The notes: generated by a model from the sequence alone, not told the origin. DNA of 64,000 nt from Bradyrhizobium sp. 186 (GCF_023101685.1 NZ_CP082164.1:7130001-7194000), one strand, 5' to 3'; counted from the first letter of the stretch, positions 9,315 through 18,555 are shown. Numbers and translations are program-made.

Positions 9315-10559
9315 TCAGCTGCCGGACGCCGCGCGGTCGATGAACAGGCTGCCCTTGGTGACGATCTGCTCGCCGGGCTTCAGGTTGTTGGTGACCTCGA
9401 CGAGGTTGCCGTTGATGAGGCCGATCTTGATCTGGCGCAGTTCGACCGACTTGTCCTCGCGCGCGACCCAGATGCGGACCTGGTCGGCTTCGTAGATCAA
9501 GGCCCGCTTCGGCACCGCCGGTGCTGCGCGGTCGCCGGCGGAGTAGATCGTGACGTTGGCGAACATCTCCGGCTTGAGCAGGCCGTCCTTGTTGTCGATG
9601 GTGGCGCGGACCAGAAGGCGGCGGGTGTTGGGATCGATCGCAGTGGCGACGTAGTTGATCTTGGCGGTCAGCGGGCGGCCCGGCAGCGCCATCACGTTGA
9701 CGGTGATGTCCTGCCCGATGCACACGGAGGCGGCGTCGCTCTCGCGCACGAAGGCGGTGAGCCAGACCGTGGAGAGGTCGCCGATCACGAACACCGGATC
9801 GGTGGCGCCGGAATTGACATACTGGCCCGGGCCGATCTTGCGCTGCACGACCGTACCCGCGATCGGCGAGTAGATCGTGACCTCGGGATTGATGCTGCCC
9901 TTGTCGAGGAACGCCTTGATGGTCTCGTCGGTGAAGCCGAGGATGCGCAGCTTGTTGCGCGCGGCTTCCAGCGCCGTCGCCGAGGAGCGCATGTCGTTCT
10001 GCGCCTGGACCTGGGTCGCCTCGGCCTGCTGATAATCCTTCAGCGGGATGGCATGGCCCTCATAGAGATCCTTGGCGCGCTTGAACTGGATGTCGGCGAG
10101 ATCGACCGCCGACTTCGTCTTGTTCTGCGAGGTCATCGCCGCGATGAAATCATTTTGAGCCTGCACGGTGTCGGCGGCTTCGATTGCGAACAGCGGTTGA
10201 CCCTGCTTCAGGCTCTCGCCCGGCTTGGCGAGCAGCTTGGTCACCCGTCCGGCATAGGGCGAGAACACCGGCGTCGAGCGGTCCTCGTCGACAGCGACCT
10301 TGCCTTCGGTGACATATTCAGCCCGGAACGTCTTGGCCTTGACCGGCTCGATCGTCAGCGTTGCCCATTCGGACGGCGTCGGCGTGAAGTTCTGCGCATT
10401 CCTGCGCGACTGGCTGGATATCTCCGAGTGGCTCTTTTCCTTGGTCCCCGTATAGAGGAAGCCGTAGGCACCCGCGGCGGCAAGAGCTAGTAAAACTACG
10501 GATGCGATCACCCGTTGTTTTGTAAGCACCTGCAATCGTTTGGTATTTTCAGCTACCAT
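9315..10559 (-). CDS. RND efflux periplasmic adaptor subunit (CusB/CzcB-like)
   Basis: A 414-residue membrane-fusion protein that links the RND permease to an outer-membrane channel. An N-terminal membrane anchor (about residues 17-34) is followed by a barrel-sandwich hybrid (YAGRVTKLLAKPGESLKQGQPLF), an alpha-helical hairpin, the second lipoyl half (IYSPIAGTVVQRKIGPGQYV) and beta-barrel and membrane-proximal domains. It is the first gene of a two-gene unit with the permease. No cysteine/histidine-rich metal extension is visible. The 145 bases upstream to the next gene are A/T-rich for this genome and probably hold the promoter. Confidence 0.9.
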   Translation of the reverse strand: MVAENTKRLQVLTKQRVIASVVLLALAAAGAYGFLYTGTKEKSHSEISSQSRRNAQNFTPTPSEWATLTIEPVKAKTFRAEYVTEGKVAVDEDRSTPVFSPYAGRVTKLLAKPGESLKQGQPLFAIEAADTVQAQNDFIAAMTSQNKTKSAVDLADIQFKRAKDLYEGHAIPLKDYQQAEATQVQAQNDMRSSATALEAARNKLRILGFTDETIKAFLDKGSINPEVTIYSPIAGTVVQRKIGPGQYVNSGATDPVFVIGDLSTVWLTAFVRESDAASVCIGQDITVNVMALPGRPLTAKINYVATAIDPNTRRLLVRATIDNKDGLLKPEMFANVTIYSAGDRAAPAVPKRALIYEADQVRIWVAREDKSVELRQIKIGLINGNLVEVTNNLKPGEQIVTKGSLFIDRAASGS

Positions 10560-10704
10560 GGGGCCCGGTCAAGTCTGCGACGATCTCGGCAAATGTCTGC
10601 CTTATCGGTCGCGCTAATAGTGCCGAATTGAGATTTCACACAACCTAAAAAACGCGGGCAGGCTTTCGGTTTGCGTTAAAATTTTGCGACGCGTCAGCTC
10701 CACG

Positions 10705-12117
10705 TCAGCTTCGGGCTGGCCATTGCGGCGGATGGCTGCCGAGCGGCATCGACGGACGGCTCCATCGTGCCGGCGTTCTCGACAGCAGCGCTGAATGGCT
10801 CACCGCCTTCAAGGTGCCGAAGCCAGATGGCATGGTCTCGATGAACGCGCGATGTACGGCCTCGCCCGTAAGATCCGGGGTGTTCAGGCCGTGCTCGAGC
10901 CGACCGAGATTCCACAGCCAGCGTCCGGTCTGTGCCAGCGACACGCGCACGTGCCAGCTGCCGCCCTCGCGGGCCTGGCGGGCCTTGGCCATCATCGCGC
11001 CGAACGCCATCAGATAGCCGGTGGCATGATCGAGCATCTGTGCCGGCAATTCCTTCGGCCCATCGATGCCGGCGGCCTGTCCCTCGGCATGGTTGAAGCC
11101 CGTCGTGGTCTGCACCAGCGAGTCAAAGCCGCGCCGCTCCGCCCAGGGACCGGCATGGCCATAGGCCGACAGCGTGACGTAGACGATGCCGGGATTGATC
11201 CCGGCTGCATCCTCCGGTGAGAAGCCGAGGGCTGCGAGCGCCCGCGGTCGATAGCCTTGCGAGAAGATGTCGGCCTCTCTCAAGAGCTCGCGCAATTGCG
11301 CACGCCCGGCTTCGCTCTGGAGCTCGACGAAACTGGTGAGCTTGCCGCGGCCGGTGTCGATGGTGAGCCAGGGAATTGCGGGCAGCTCAGGCCCGGAGAC
11401 AAGCAGCACATCCGCGCCGTGCGCCGCGAGCGTGCGGCCGGCGACGGGGCCCGCAATGACGCGGGAGAGATCGAGCACGCGAAGGCCGGCGAGCGGGCGA
11501 TCGCCCCTCGACAATTCCTTGGGCCAGTGTTTTGGCGGGGCATCGCCGATCTTCTCGATCGAGATCAGCGGCAGCTCGGCCAACGCACGTGCCTGCGGCA
11601 GCGCGGACCATTCGTCGTAAGAGCGCATCAGGGCAACGACGCCGCCCGCGCCGTAGGCCGCAGTTTCAAAATCCTCGCCCTTCCATTGCATCAGCGCTGC
11701 CTGCACCTTCTCACGTTCGGGTTCGCAGGCGAGCACCTTGCAGATGGTGTCGCGGTGATGCCTGAAATTGGTGTGGCAGCGGACGAAGCGGCCATCGCCG
11801 GTCCTGTAGACGCCGGCAATGGCGTCCCAGGCCGGTGGCGGCGGCTTGTCGTCGAGGCGCAGGTAACGCTCGGAGCGGCATTCGACGACGGCGTGGCGCA
11901 TGTCGACGCTAACGTCCTGCACCTCGCCGCCGCGCAGCCTCCAGATTTCGGCAGCGGCAAGGCCGGCCGCGGCGATCGTCGTTTGTCCGGCAACGGCAAC
12001 GCGAAACGAGGACGGGATCTGCGGCTCCTCGCCCGTCAACCGCACACGGCCGCGCGCGGCAGGATCGCCGCCGACGGAGGTCCAGATATCGCTGAGAATG
12101 CCGGCGGGGCTTTGCAT
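10705..12117 (-). CDS. CaiB/BaiF family (class III) CoA-transferase
   Basis: A 470-residue family III CoA-transferase. Recognisable blocks are LAGLRVLDLSRVIAGPVAGRTLAAHGADV, the typical N-terminal nucleotide-type fold of the family, ending GRGKLTSFVEL, and a later YGHAGPWAERRGFDSLVQ segment. The Asp in QMLDHATG is a candidate for the catalytic aspartyl-CoA residue. About 190 residues precede the canonical start of the domain, so the protein is longer at the N-terminus than carnitine or formyl CoA-transferases. It transfers CoA between organic acids; the substrates are unknown. It is divergent from the small membrane protein gene at 12172. Confidence 0.85.
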   Translation of the reverse strand: MQSPAGILSDIWTSVGGDPAARGRVRLTGEEPQIPSSFRVAVAGQTTIAAAGLAAAEIWRLRGGEVQDVSVDMRHAVVECRSERYLRLDDKPPPPAWDAIAGVYRTGDGRFVRCHTNFRHHRDTICKVLACEPEREKVQAALMQWKGEDFETAAYGAGGVVALMRSYDEWSALPQARALAELPLISIEKIGDAPPKHWPKELSRGDRPLAGLRVLDLSRVIAGPVAGRTLAAHGADVLLVSGPELPAIPWLTIDTGRGKLTSFVELQSEAGRAQLRELLREADIFSQGYRPRALAALGFSPEDAAGINPGIVYVTLSAYGHAGPWAERRGFDSLVQTTTGFNHAEGQAAGIDGPKELPAQMLDHATGYLMAFGAMMAKARQAREGGSWHVRVSLAQTGRWLWNLGRLEHGLNTPDLTGEAVHRAFIETMPSGFGTLKAVSHSALLSRTPARWSRPSMPLGSHPPQWPARS

Positions 12118-12171
12118 GTCCGCTTCTCTTCCTTAGTTTTGCGACCTTCCATTAGCACACAAGGGAATACA

Positions 12172-12459
12172 ATGGCCGCCATCGATCCCCTCACCGCGGG
12201 CGCCGTGTTCATCGCAACGGCGGCCACCGACGCGGTCTATGTCATGTTCACCTCGGCCGTGATCGCGCGCAAGCGCGTGCCGGCGGCGAACTGGAGCGCG
12301 GTGTGGTACCTGCTCTCCTCCTACGCCGTGATCAGCTACACGGAAAACGCCTTCTATGTCGCTTTCGCGGCCTTAGGCTCATGGGTTGGCGCCTATGCCT
12401 CGCTGACCTTCCTGCACCGCCCGCCCGGCGGCCCGCCGGTGGGCGCGGCGCCGGAGTGA
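12172..12459 (+). CDS. small three-span membrane protein, unknown
   Basis: A 95-residue protein with about three hydrophobic segments (residues 7-30, 40-58 and 61-77) and a Pro/Gly-rich tail. ATG 12172 is used because AAGGGAA lies before it; the long open frame upstream is antisense to the CoA-transferase and is not coding. No named family is recognised. It stands alone between the CoA-transferase and a structured repeat. Confidence 0.65.
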   Translation: MAAIDPLTAGAVFIATAATDAVYVMFTSAVIARKRVPAANWSAVWYLLSSYAVISYTENAFYVAFAALGSWVGAYASLTFLHRPPGGPPVGAAPE

Positions 12460-12484
12460 AGGCGGGCCTCTTGCCATCTTGCAC

Positions 12485-12592
12485 GATGTCATCATCCGCG
12501 AAAGCGGATGATCCAGTATTCCAGAGACGGCAGTGATTGAGCCGAGAAGCCGCGGCGTACTGGATACCCCGCCTTCGCGGGGTATGACGTCG
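12485..12592. repeat. structured intergenic repeat (three-stem palindromic unit)
   Basis: Three nested or adjacent pairings are visible: hairpin TCATCCGC-gaaa-GCGGATGA at about 12492-12511; a long-range pair ATCCAGTA (12511-12518) with TACTGGAT (12558-12565); and hairpin TACCCCGC...GCGGGGTA at about 12565-12584. The block lies between the convergent ends of the small membrane-protein gene and dnaE2. From memory this unit is dispersed in Bradyrhizobium intergenic regions, but the copy number was not tested. Confidence 0.6.
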
Positions 12593-12618
12593 GATTTGTT
12601 GATGCGACTGTGATCGCC

Positions 12619-15600
12619 TCAATGAAAATCCCGCGACGGCGGCAGGATGCGGACGTTGCGGGGGTGGCGGATTTTTTGCGCGGGTGTATCGGCGTGGTCG
12701 CGGCGGTCGTCGTTGAGCGGCTCGATCAGGGCGGCGCCTGATGGCACCGGATGCTTGCGGCTCAGCGCATCATTGGCGAGGCCGATCAGATCGTGCGAGC
12801 GGTCGACCATGCGCTGGGCGATGAGATGTGTCACCTTTTCGGGGCTGCTTTGGATATAACCTTCGACCAGAATGAGGCGCGCGCCCATCACCTCTTTCCG
12901 GTACTGCTCCATGATCTTGGGCCACACCACGACATTGGCGATGCCGGTTTCGTCCTCCAGCGTCATGAACACGACGCCGCTGGCGCTGCCCGGCCGCTGC
13001 CGCACCAGCACCACGCCGGCGCAGCGGACGCGGCGCCGCTCGTTCTCATGACTAATGTCCTTGCAGGCGACGACACGCTCTCGCGAAAACATCTCGCGCA
13101 AAAATTCCATCGGGTGGCCTTTGAGTGAAAGCCGGATGGTCTGGTAGTCGGCGACCACCTGTTCGGCGCGCGGCATCACCGGCAACGGTTTTGCATGCTC
13201 GTCCGGCTGCTCGCGCGCGGTGGCCGCCTCGAACAACGGCAGCGGCACGTCGTCGGGCAGCCGCCGCACCTGCCACAGCGCCTCGCGGCGATCGAGCCCG
13301 AGCGAGCGGAACGCATCGGCGTCCGCGAGCAGGATCAGCGCGCGTTTGGGCAGGCCGGTGTCGCGGGCAAAGTCTTCCAGCGAGGTGAAGGGCCGGCGAT
13401 TGCGGGCGGCGACGATGCGGTCGGCCCAGTCCTCCTTCACCTCCCCCGCTTGCGGAGGAGGCCGCATCGCATCGAAAGATGCGATGCGGGTGGGGGCTCT
13501 CTCCTCTTGGGGAGCGTGAATCGCGGAGGCACCCCCTCCCCAACCCTCCCCCGCAAGCGGGAGAGGGAGCGCAATCCCGTCGTGGCTCGCGCTTTGCGCG
13601 CCCCGGAATGACAACTGAATTTGCTTCAACCGCTCCTCATCCTGGTCCAGCCAGTGAAAGCCATCGATCTGGCGGAAGCCCAAGCGGACGGCGCAGTATT
13701 TGCCGTCACTCTCTTCCATCGTGTTCTGCGCGAAGCTAAAGGACACGTCGATGTCACGCACCTCGACGCCGTTCTTGCGGGCATCGCTGACGATTTGCGC
13801 CGGGGCGTAAAAGCCCATCGGCTGCGAATTCAGCAGACCGCAGCAAAACGCGTCGGGGTGGTAATGTTTCAGCCAAGAGGAGATGTAGACGAGCTGCGCG
13901 AAGCTCGCGGCATGGCTTTCCGGGAAGCCGTAGGAGCCAAAGCCCTTGATCTGGTCGAAACAGCTTCTGGCGAAGTCGGCATTGTAGCCGCGCGCAACCA
14001 TGTTGCCGATCAGCTTGTCCTCGTATTTGCCGATGGTACCGACATTGCGGAAGGTTGCCATCGAGCGACGCAGGCCGTTGGCTTCCTCGGAGGTGAATTT
14101 TGCCGCCTCGATCGCGATGCGCATTGCCTGTTCCTGGAACAGGGGCACGCCCTTTGTCTTGTGCAGAACCTTGTAAAGCTCATCTGCGGGACCATGCTCG
14201 GGCGATGGCGAGGGATAGCTCACTTTCTCCTGGCCGTTCCGCCGCCGCAAATATGGATGCACCATGTCGCCCTGGATCGGCCCCGGACGCACGATCGCGA
14301 CTTCGATCACGAGATCGTAGAACGTCCGCGGTTTCAGGCGCGGCAGCATGTTCATCTGCGCACGGCTTTCGACCTGAAATACGCCGAGAGATTCTCCCCG
14401 CTGTAGCATTTGATAAACTTCGTCGTCATCCTTCGATTTGATATCCGCAAGCTCGTAACGCTTGCCTTTGTGATCCGCGATCAAGTCAAAGCACTTGCGG
14501 ATGCAGGTCAGCATGCCCAGCGCGAGCACGTCGACCTTCATCATGTTGAGCGCGTCGACATCGTCCTTGTCCCATTCGATGAAGGTGCGATCGTCCATCG
14601 CGGCGTTGCCGATCGGCACATAGCTGTCGAGCCGGTCCTGCGTGAGCACATAGCCGCCGACATGCTGCGAGAGATGGCGCGGGAATTCGATCAGCTCGGT
14701 CGCAAGCTCGACCGCAAGGTTGATCATGGGATTTTGCGGATCGAGGCCGGCCTGCTTGACCTGCATGTCGTTGAGGCCCTTGCCCCAGCTTCCCCAGACG
14801 GTGTCGGCGAGTGCGGCGGTGACGTCCTCGGTCAGGCCCAGCGCCTTGCCGACGTCGCGGATGGCGCTGCGCGGACGATAGTGGATGACGGTGGCGATGA
14901 TCGCGGCGCGGTGACGGCCGTAGCGGCGATAGACATATTGCATCACCTCCTCGCGCCGCGAATGCTCGAAATCGACGTCGATATCCGGCGGCTCCAGCCG
15001 CTCCTTGGAGATGAAGCGCTCGAACAACAGATCGACCTGGGTCGGATCGACCGAGGTGATGCCGAGCACGTAGCAGACCGCTGAGTTCGCCGCCGATCCC
15101 CGCCCCTGGCACAAAATGTTCTGGCTGCGCGCGTAGTGCACGATGTCGTGCACGGTGAGGAAATAATGCGCGTATTTCAGCTCGGCGATCAGCGCGAGCT
15201 CTTTCTTGAGGGTAGCGCGAAGCTTGTCGTCGATGTTGCCGCCGAAATATTTTTGTACGCCTGCCCGGGTCAGGTCCTCCAGATGGCCTTGCGCCGTCTT
15301 GCCCGGCGGCACCGGCTCGTCCGGATACTGGTATTTGAGCTGGTCGAGCGAGAAGTCGATTTTGTCCGCAAAGCGCATCGTCTCCGCGACCGCCTCGGGA
15401 AAATCGCGGAACAGCCGCGACATTTCCCTGGGAGTCTTCAAGAACCGTTCGGCATTGGCCTCGAGCTTCCTGCCGACCGCCTCGATCGTGGTCTTTTCCC
15501 GGATGCAGGTCAGCACGTCCTGGAGGGGACGGCGTGCGGGATGGTGATAGAGCACCTCGTTGGTCGCGAGCAACGGCACCTTTGCCGTCGCCGCGAGATC

Positions 15601-16143
15601 ATCAAGCCGCGCCAGGCGACGCCGGTCGTCGCCGCGATAGATCAGGCTCGCCGCGAGCCACACGCCTTCGGCGCGAGTCGCCTTCAGCCTCGCGAGAATG
15701 TCCTGCGCTTGCACGGCATCAAAATGATGCGGCAACGTCAGGACCAAAAGCTGGCCTTCCGAAAACGCCAGGAGATCGGTGAAGGTGAGATGGCACTCCC
15801 CCTTTTCGATCCGCGTGATGTCGTCGCCACGCTTGCCCATGGTGAGAAGCCGGCAGAGCCGGCCGTAGGCGGCGCGGTCACGCGGATAGACCAGGATGTC
15901 GGGCGTGCCGTCGATGAAGACGATGCGCGCGCCGATCAGGAGTTTTGGCTTGTGCAGCACCTCGGCATTGTCGAGTTCCTTGTAGGCGCGCACCACGCCG
16001 GCGAGCGTGTTGTGATCGGCGATGCCGATCGCGGGGATACCGAGGATGCTGGCCTGGTGCACATAGGCGCGCGGATCCGAGCCTCCGCGCAGGAAGGAAA
16101 AATTGGTGGTGATGCCGATCTCGGCATAGGCTGATGTCGTCAT
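12619..16143 (-). CDS. dnaE2: error-prone DNA polymerase DnaE2, carrying an in-frame repeat insertion
   Basis: A C-family polymerase used with ImuA and ImuB for SOS-induced translesion synthesis. The N-terminal PHP domain starts EIGITTNFSFLRGGSDP; the polymerase core contains GRGSAANSAVCYVLGI and PPDIDVDFEH, whose acidic residues bind metal; a helix-hairpin-helix and an OB-fold domain follow. ATG 16143 overlaps the imuB stop (ATGA); a longer frame to 16485 is antisense-like sequence inside imuB. At 1174 residues it is about 60-90 longer than the usual 1080-1110, which residues about 842-902 explain: they are encoded by palindromic repeat DNA (see 13436-13618). Whether the product is active is unknown. 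Confidence 0.93.
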   Translation of the reverse strand: MTTSAYAEIGITTNFSFLRGGSDPRAYVHQASILGIPAIGIADHNTLAGVVRAYKELDNAEVLHKPKLLIGARIVFIDGTPDILVYPRDRAAYGRLCRLLTMGKRGDDITRIEKGECHLTFTDLLAFSEGQLLVLTLPHHFDAVQAQDILARLKATRAEGVWLAASLIYRGDDRRRLARLDDLAATAKVPLLATNEVLYHHPARRPLQDVLTCIREKTTIEAVGRKLEANAERFLKTPREMSRLFRDFPEAVAETMRFADKIDFSLDQLKYQYPDEPVPPGKTAQGHLEDLTRAGVQKYFGGNIDDKLRATLKKELALIAELKYAHYFLTVHDIVHYARSQNILCQGRGSAANSAVCYVLGITSVDPTQVDLLFERFISKERLEPPDIDVDFEHSRREEVMQYVYRRYGRHRAAIIATVIHYRPRSAIRDVGKALGLTEDVTAALADTVWGSWGKGLNDMQVKQAGLDPQNPMINLAVELATELIEFPRHLSQHVGGYVLTQDRLDSYVPIGNAAMDDRTFIEWDKDDVDALNMMKVDVLALGMLTCIRKCFDLIADHKGKRYELADIKSKDDDEVYQMLQRGESLGVFQVESRAQMNMLPRLKPRTFYDLVIEVAIVRPGPIQGDMVHPYLRRRNGQEKVSYPSPSPEHGPADELYKVLHKTKGVPLFQEQAMRIAIEAAKFTSEEANGLRRSMATFRNVGTIGKYEDKLIGNMVARGYNADFARSCFDQIKGFGSYGFPESHAASFAQLVYISSWLKHYHPDAFCCGLLNSQPMGFYAPAQIVSDARKNGVEVRDIDVSFSFAQNTMEESDGKYCAVRLGFRQIDGFHWLDQDEERLKQIQLSFRGAQSASHDGIALPLPLAGEGWGGGASAIHAPQEERAPTRIASFDAMRPPPQAGEVKEDWADRIVAARNRRPFTSLEDFARDTGLPKRALILLADADAFRSLGLDRREALWQVRRLPDDVPLPLFEAATAREQPDEHAKPLPVMPRAEQVVADYQTIRLSLKGHPMEFLREMFSRERVVACKDISHENERRRVRCAGVVLVRQRPGSASGVVFMTLEDETGIANVVVWPKIMEQYRKEVMGARLILVEGYIQSSPEKVTHLIAQRMVDRSHDLIGLANDALSRKHPVPSGAALIEPLNDDRRDHADTPAQKIRHPRNVRILPPSRDFH
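13436..13618. repeat. palindromic repeat DNA inserted in frame inside dnaE2
   Basis: The stretch contains CTCCCCCGCTTGCGGAGGAG at 13441-13460, a perfect 10-base stem GCATCGCATC-gaaa-GATGCGATGC at 13464-13487, and CTCCCCCGCAAGCGGGAGAG at 13545-13564, followed by a second repeat-like block ending CGCCCCGGAATGACAA. The same kind of unit occurs between genes at 21776-21924. Here it reads through in frame and encodes residues such as PLPLAGEGWGGG and RPPPQAGEV, between DnaE2 segments EERLKQI and EDWADRIV. Ends are approximate to about 10 bases. Confidence 0.8.
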
Positions 16144-17792
16144 GCGAAGAGGCCGTGAACATACCAGTTGGCGGGAACGGGCTTGCCTTCCTCGTCGATG
16201 AGCTCGCTGTCGTAGAGACCGTCGCGAAAAATCCAGAAGCGCAGGCCTTCGGCATCCTCGACGCGAAAATAATCCCGCGTCAGTTGCCTGTCGTCCTGCC
16301 GCCACCATTCCATGGCGACGCGCTCGGGCCCTTCCACCCGCGCCACCGCATGCAGCGCGCGACGCCAGGTGAATTGATGCGGGGCTCCGTCCGGTACGGA
16401 CGCGAACGGCACCTTGATCGGCTCCGGTCTGTCGAACATGCGCAAGGGCCGCAGCGGCGGTTCGCTCTCGACGCGCGTCGGCCATTCGGCCTGCATGGCG
16501 ACAGCCAGGTGGTGCTGCGCTGATACGGCCAGCACTGCGCGCTCGGGGATATGGGTGTCCTGCGGCAGGTGCACGACAACGCGTTTGCCGCCGATGCGCG
16601 CGGCGATGCGGTCGATCAGCGCGGCGAGCTCGTCATTGTCGTGGACATGGGCATCGAGATCGCGCTGCTCCTGCACCACGATCTCGGTGCGGCTCGCCGA
16701 CAGCCGCACCATGTCGAAGCCGAAGCCGGGATCCAGGGGATCGGCGAGCGCATCGAGGTGCTCGCGAAACAGGCGGTCGATGACCGCGCTTCGCGTCACC
16801 GGTCGCCCGGTCTCGACCATGATCGCGCGCACCGCGCCGTCGGTGCGGAAGAAGGCGGCCTCTAACCGTCGCGCGCCCTTGCCCTGTTTTTCCATGGAAG
16901 CGATCAACGTATCGGCGAGCCGCGACAGCGTCATCGCGATCATGGTGTCGGTCGCGATCGGCTCGGCAAAGCGTTTTTCCACGATGTAGTCGGGCAGCGG
17001 TTTTCGCGGCCTGATCGGCGCATCGCCCTGCCCCAGCGCATGCGCGAGCTGCGTGGAGAACCGCGCGCCGAAACGCGCCGTGATTTCGTGGGAGCTGCGG
17101 GAAGCGACATCGCCGATGGTTTTCAGGCCTGCCCGGCGCAGGCCGGTGGTGATGGCCTCGCCGGCACCGAGCGCGGACACCGGGAAGGCGCTGATCGCCT
17201 CCGTCTCCCCGCCATCGGCCACGATGGTGCTATGTGCCTGCCGCGTCAGCGTGCGCGCGCAGACCGAGGTGCCGGCGATCGCCGCGCTGACGGCAAAGCC
17301 CTGCCGGGCAAGCGCGCGGACCAGCGCCTGCAACAGCGCGGCTTCCCCGCCGAACAGATGCGCGCAGCCGGTGATATCCAGGAACAGCCCGTGCGGCGGA
17401 TCGAGCGCGACCAGCGGGGTGAAGCGATCGCACCAGTCGGCGATGTCGCTGAGCGTTTTTGCATCGGCCGCGACATCGGCGTCGAAAACTTTCAGGTCCG
17501 GGCACATCGCCCGGGCATTGGCCAAGGGTTGGCCGATATGCAGGCCAAGACGCTCGGCAGCCTCATCCAGCGCATGGATCACCAGCGCATTGTTGTCCTT
17601 GGCGACGACGATGCTGGGCTCGTCTTTTTGTTTTGACGCGTTTTCTTCACGCGAACCGGCGTCCACTTCGCTTGAAAACGCTTTGCCCTTATCCAGCCCG
17701 ACGTTGCTGAAGAAGCGCTGGATCCGATCGATGGGCAGGCGCGGCAGCCACAGGCTGAGGATACGCCGGCGATTCACTGAACTGGCACTCAT
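16140..17792 (-). CDS. imuB: Y-family polymerase-like protein ImuB
   Basis: A 550-residue member of the DinB/Y-family polymerases, in the inactive ImuB branch that bridges DnaE2 and the beta clamp. The N-terminus reads RRILSLWLPRLPIDRI where active Y-family enzymes have a catalytic Asp pair, and LFLDITGCAHLFGG replaces the usual SxDE motif, so no catalytic acids are seen. ATG 17792 (MSASSVNRRR) is chosen; the extension upstream lies within imuA. The gene overlaps imuA by 104 bases and dnaE2 by 4 (ATGA), giving a translationally coupled three-gene SOS cassette. Confidence 0.92.
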   Translation of the reverse strand: MSASSVNRRRILSLWLPRLPIDRIQRFFSNVGLDKGKAFSSEVDAGSREENASKQKDEPSIVVAKDNNALVIHALDEAAERLGLHIGQPLANARAMCPDLKVFDADVAADAKTLSDIADWCDRFTPLVALDPPHGLFLDITGCAHLFGGEAALLQALVRALARQGFAVSAAIAGTSVCARTLTRQAHSTIVADGGETEAISAFPVSALGAGEAITTGLRRAGLKTIGDVASRSSHEITARFGARFSTQLAHALGQGDAPIRPRKPLPDYIVEKRFAEPIATDTMIAMTLSRLADTLIASMEKQGKGARRLEAAFFRTDGAVRAIMVETGRPVTRSAVIDRLFREHLDALADPLDPGFGFDMVRLSASRTEIVVQEQRDLDAHVHDNDELAALIDRIAARIGGKRVVVHLPQDTHIPERAVLAVSAQHHLAVAMQAEWPTRVESEPPLRPLRMFDRPEPIKVPFASVPDGAPHQFTWRRALHAVARVEGPERVAMEWWRQDDRQLTRDYFRVEDAEGLRFWIFRDGLYDSELIDEEGKPVPANWYVHGLFA

Positions 17793-18477
17793 CACATTTC
17801 CATTCCATGATCCACCGGCCACATGGGCCATGACGATTGCGAATGAGCTCGGCATCGAAGCGCGGCGCGCCCCAGACACTCCACATCGCCCCTGGCGGCG
17901 AATGCGCCGCACGCAGCATCCATCGTGTCTCCGCGGTCGACGGCAGCGGCTGCGCCGCCATGCGCAGCAGCAGGCCAGTTACGCCTGAAGACTGCGCGGC
18001 CAACGTCAGCTTGCGGCTCGCCACGAGATCGAACTGTCTGATTTCACCCCAGAGCTCGAGCACCACGGCACCCAGCGCATCGCAAGCGAGCGCATCGGCC
18101 GAAGTGCGCAGCGCACTCTCCACGTCGGCGGCGCGCACCATCACCACACGGCGCGGATCAAGCCCAAGCTCGGCAAGCCCGTGCATCGACAGCGCGCCTG
18201 TTTCCATGTCCAAAAAATCCTGCCGCACCCACAGCAGCGGTTTGCGTGCCGTCACGCGGCCCGCAAGTCCCGTGACAAAACCCGTCGCGGCCGCGCCCTG
18301 GCGGCCCTCGCAAAACACCTCATGGATCGCCGCGCGCGCAAGCCCGCCCTTCAGCGCGCTGTCGACCTCGCCATGGCCAAGCGCGACGCGATCGCGCTGG
18401 TGCACGACCTCCGCCGTCTCGATGCGCTCGATCTGGCCGCGCAAGGTCGCAAGCGCGCTGATGCGTGCGCCGCTCAT
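17689..18477 (-). CDS. imuA: SOS mutagenesis protein ImuA
   Basis: A 262-residue RecA-like protein that acts with ImuB and DnaE2 in damage-induced mutagenesis. Typical features are a short N-terminal helix region (ARISALATLRGQIERIE), the segment GGLARAAIHEVFCEGRQGAAATGF in place of a Walker A loop, and VVLELWGEIRQFDLVASRKLTLAAQSSGVTGLLLR. It is the first gene of the cassette, with a LexA box 64 bases upstream of its start. The C-terminal 35 codons overlap the start of imuB in another frame, a larger overlap than usual, so the last residues may be less conserved. Confidence 0.88.
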   Translation of the reverse strand: MSGARISALATLRGQIERIETAEVVHQRDRVALGHGEVDSALKGGLARAAIHEVFCEGRQGAAATGFVTGLAGRVTARKPLLWVRQDFLDMETGALSMHGLAELGLDPRRVVMVRAADVESALRTSADALACDALGAVVLELWGEIRQFDLVASRKLTLAAQSSGVTGLLLRMAAQPLPSTAETRWMLRAAHSPPGAMWSVWGAPRFDAELIRNRHGPCGRWIMEWKCDECQFSESPAYPQPVAAAPAHRSDPALLQQRRAG

Positions 18478-18540
18478 ACTCGCCGCTCCTTCAGGGATGG
18501 ATGCCGTGGCTCTCGAAGATAACCAACGGCTGGCTCATTT

Positions 18541-18555
18541 GTTCATGATATGTTC
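18541..18555. promoter_or_regulatory. LexA (SOS) box between imuA and udgX
   Basis: The sequence is GTTC-atgatat-GTTC, an exact match to the alphaproteobacterial LexA consensus GTTC-N7-GTTC. It lies in the 163-base gap between divergent imuA (start 18477) and the udgX-type gene (start 18641). Control of imuA-imuB-dnaE2 by LexA is established in related bacteria; control of the divergent gene is inferred from position. Confidence 0.85.

Noticed and set aside
6428..9343. Long plus-strand open frame (971 codons) opposite the metal-efflux pump gene
   Set aside because: It is the antisense shadow of a clear CusA/CzcA gene in high-GC DNA; its translation is Arg/Asp/His-rich with no recognisable domain.
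16144..16485. N-terminal extension of dnaE2
   Set aside because: It lies inside imuB in another phase, lacks PHP-domain similarity, and the ATG at 16143 overlaps the imuB stop as expected for a coupled operon.
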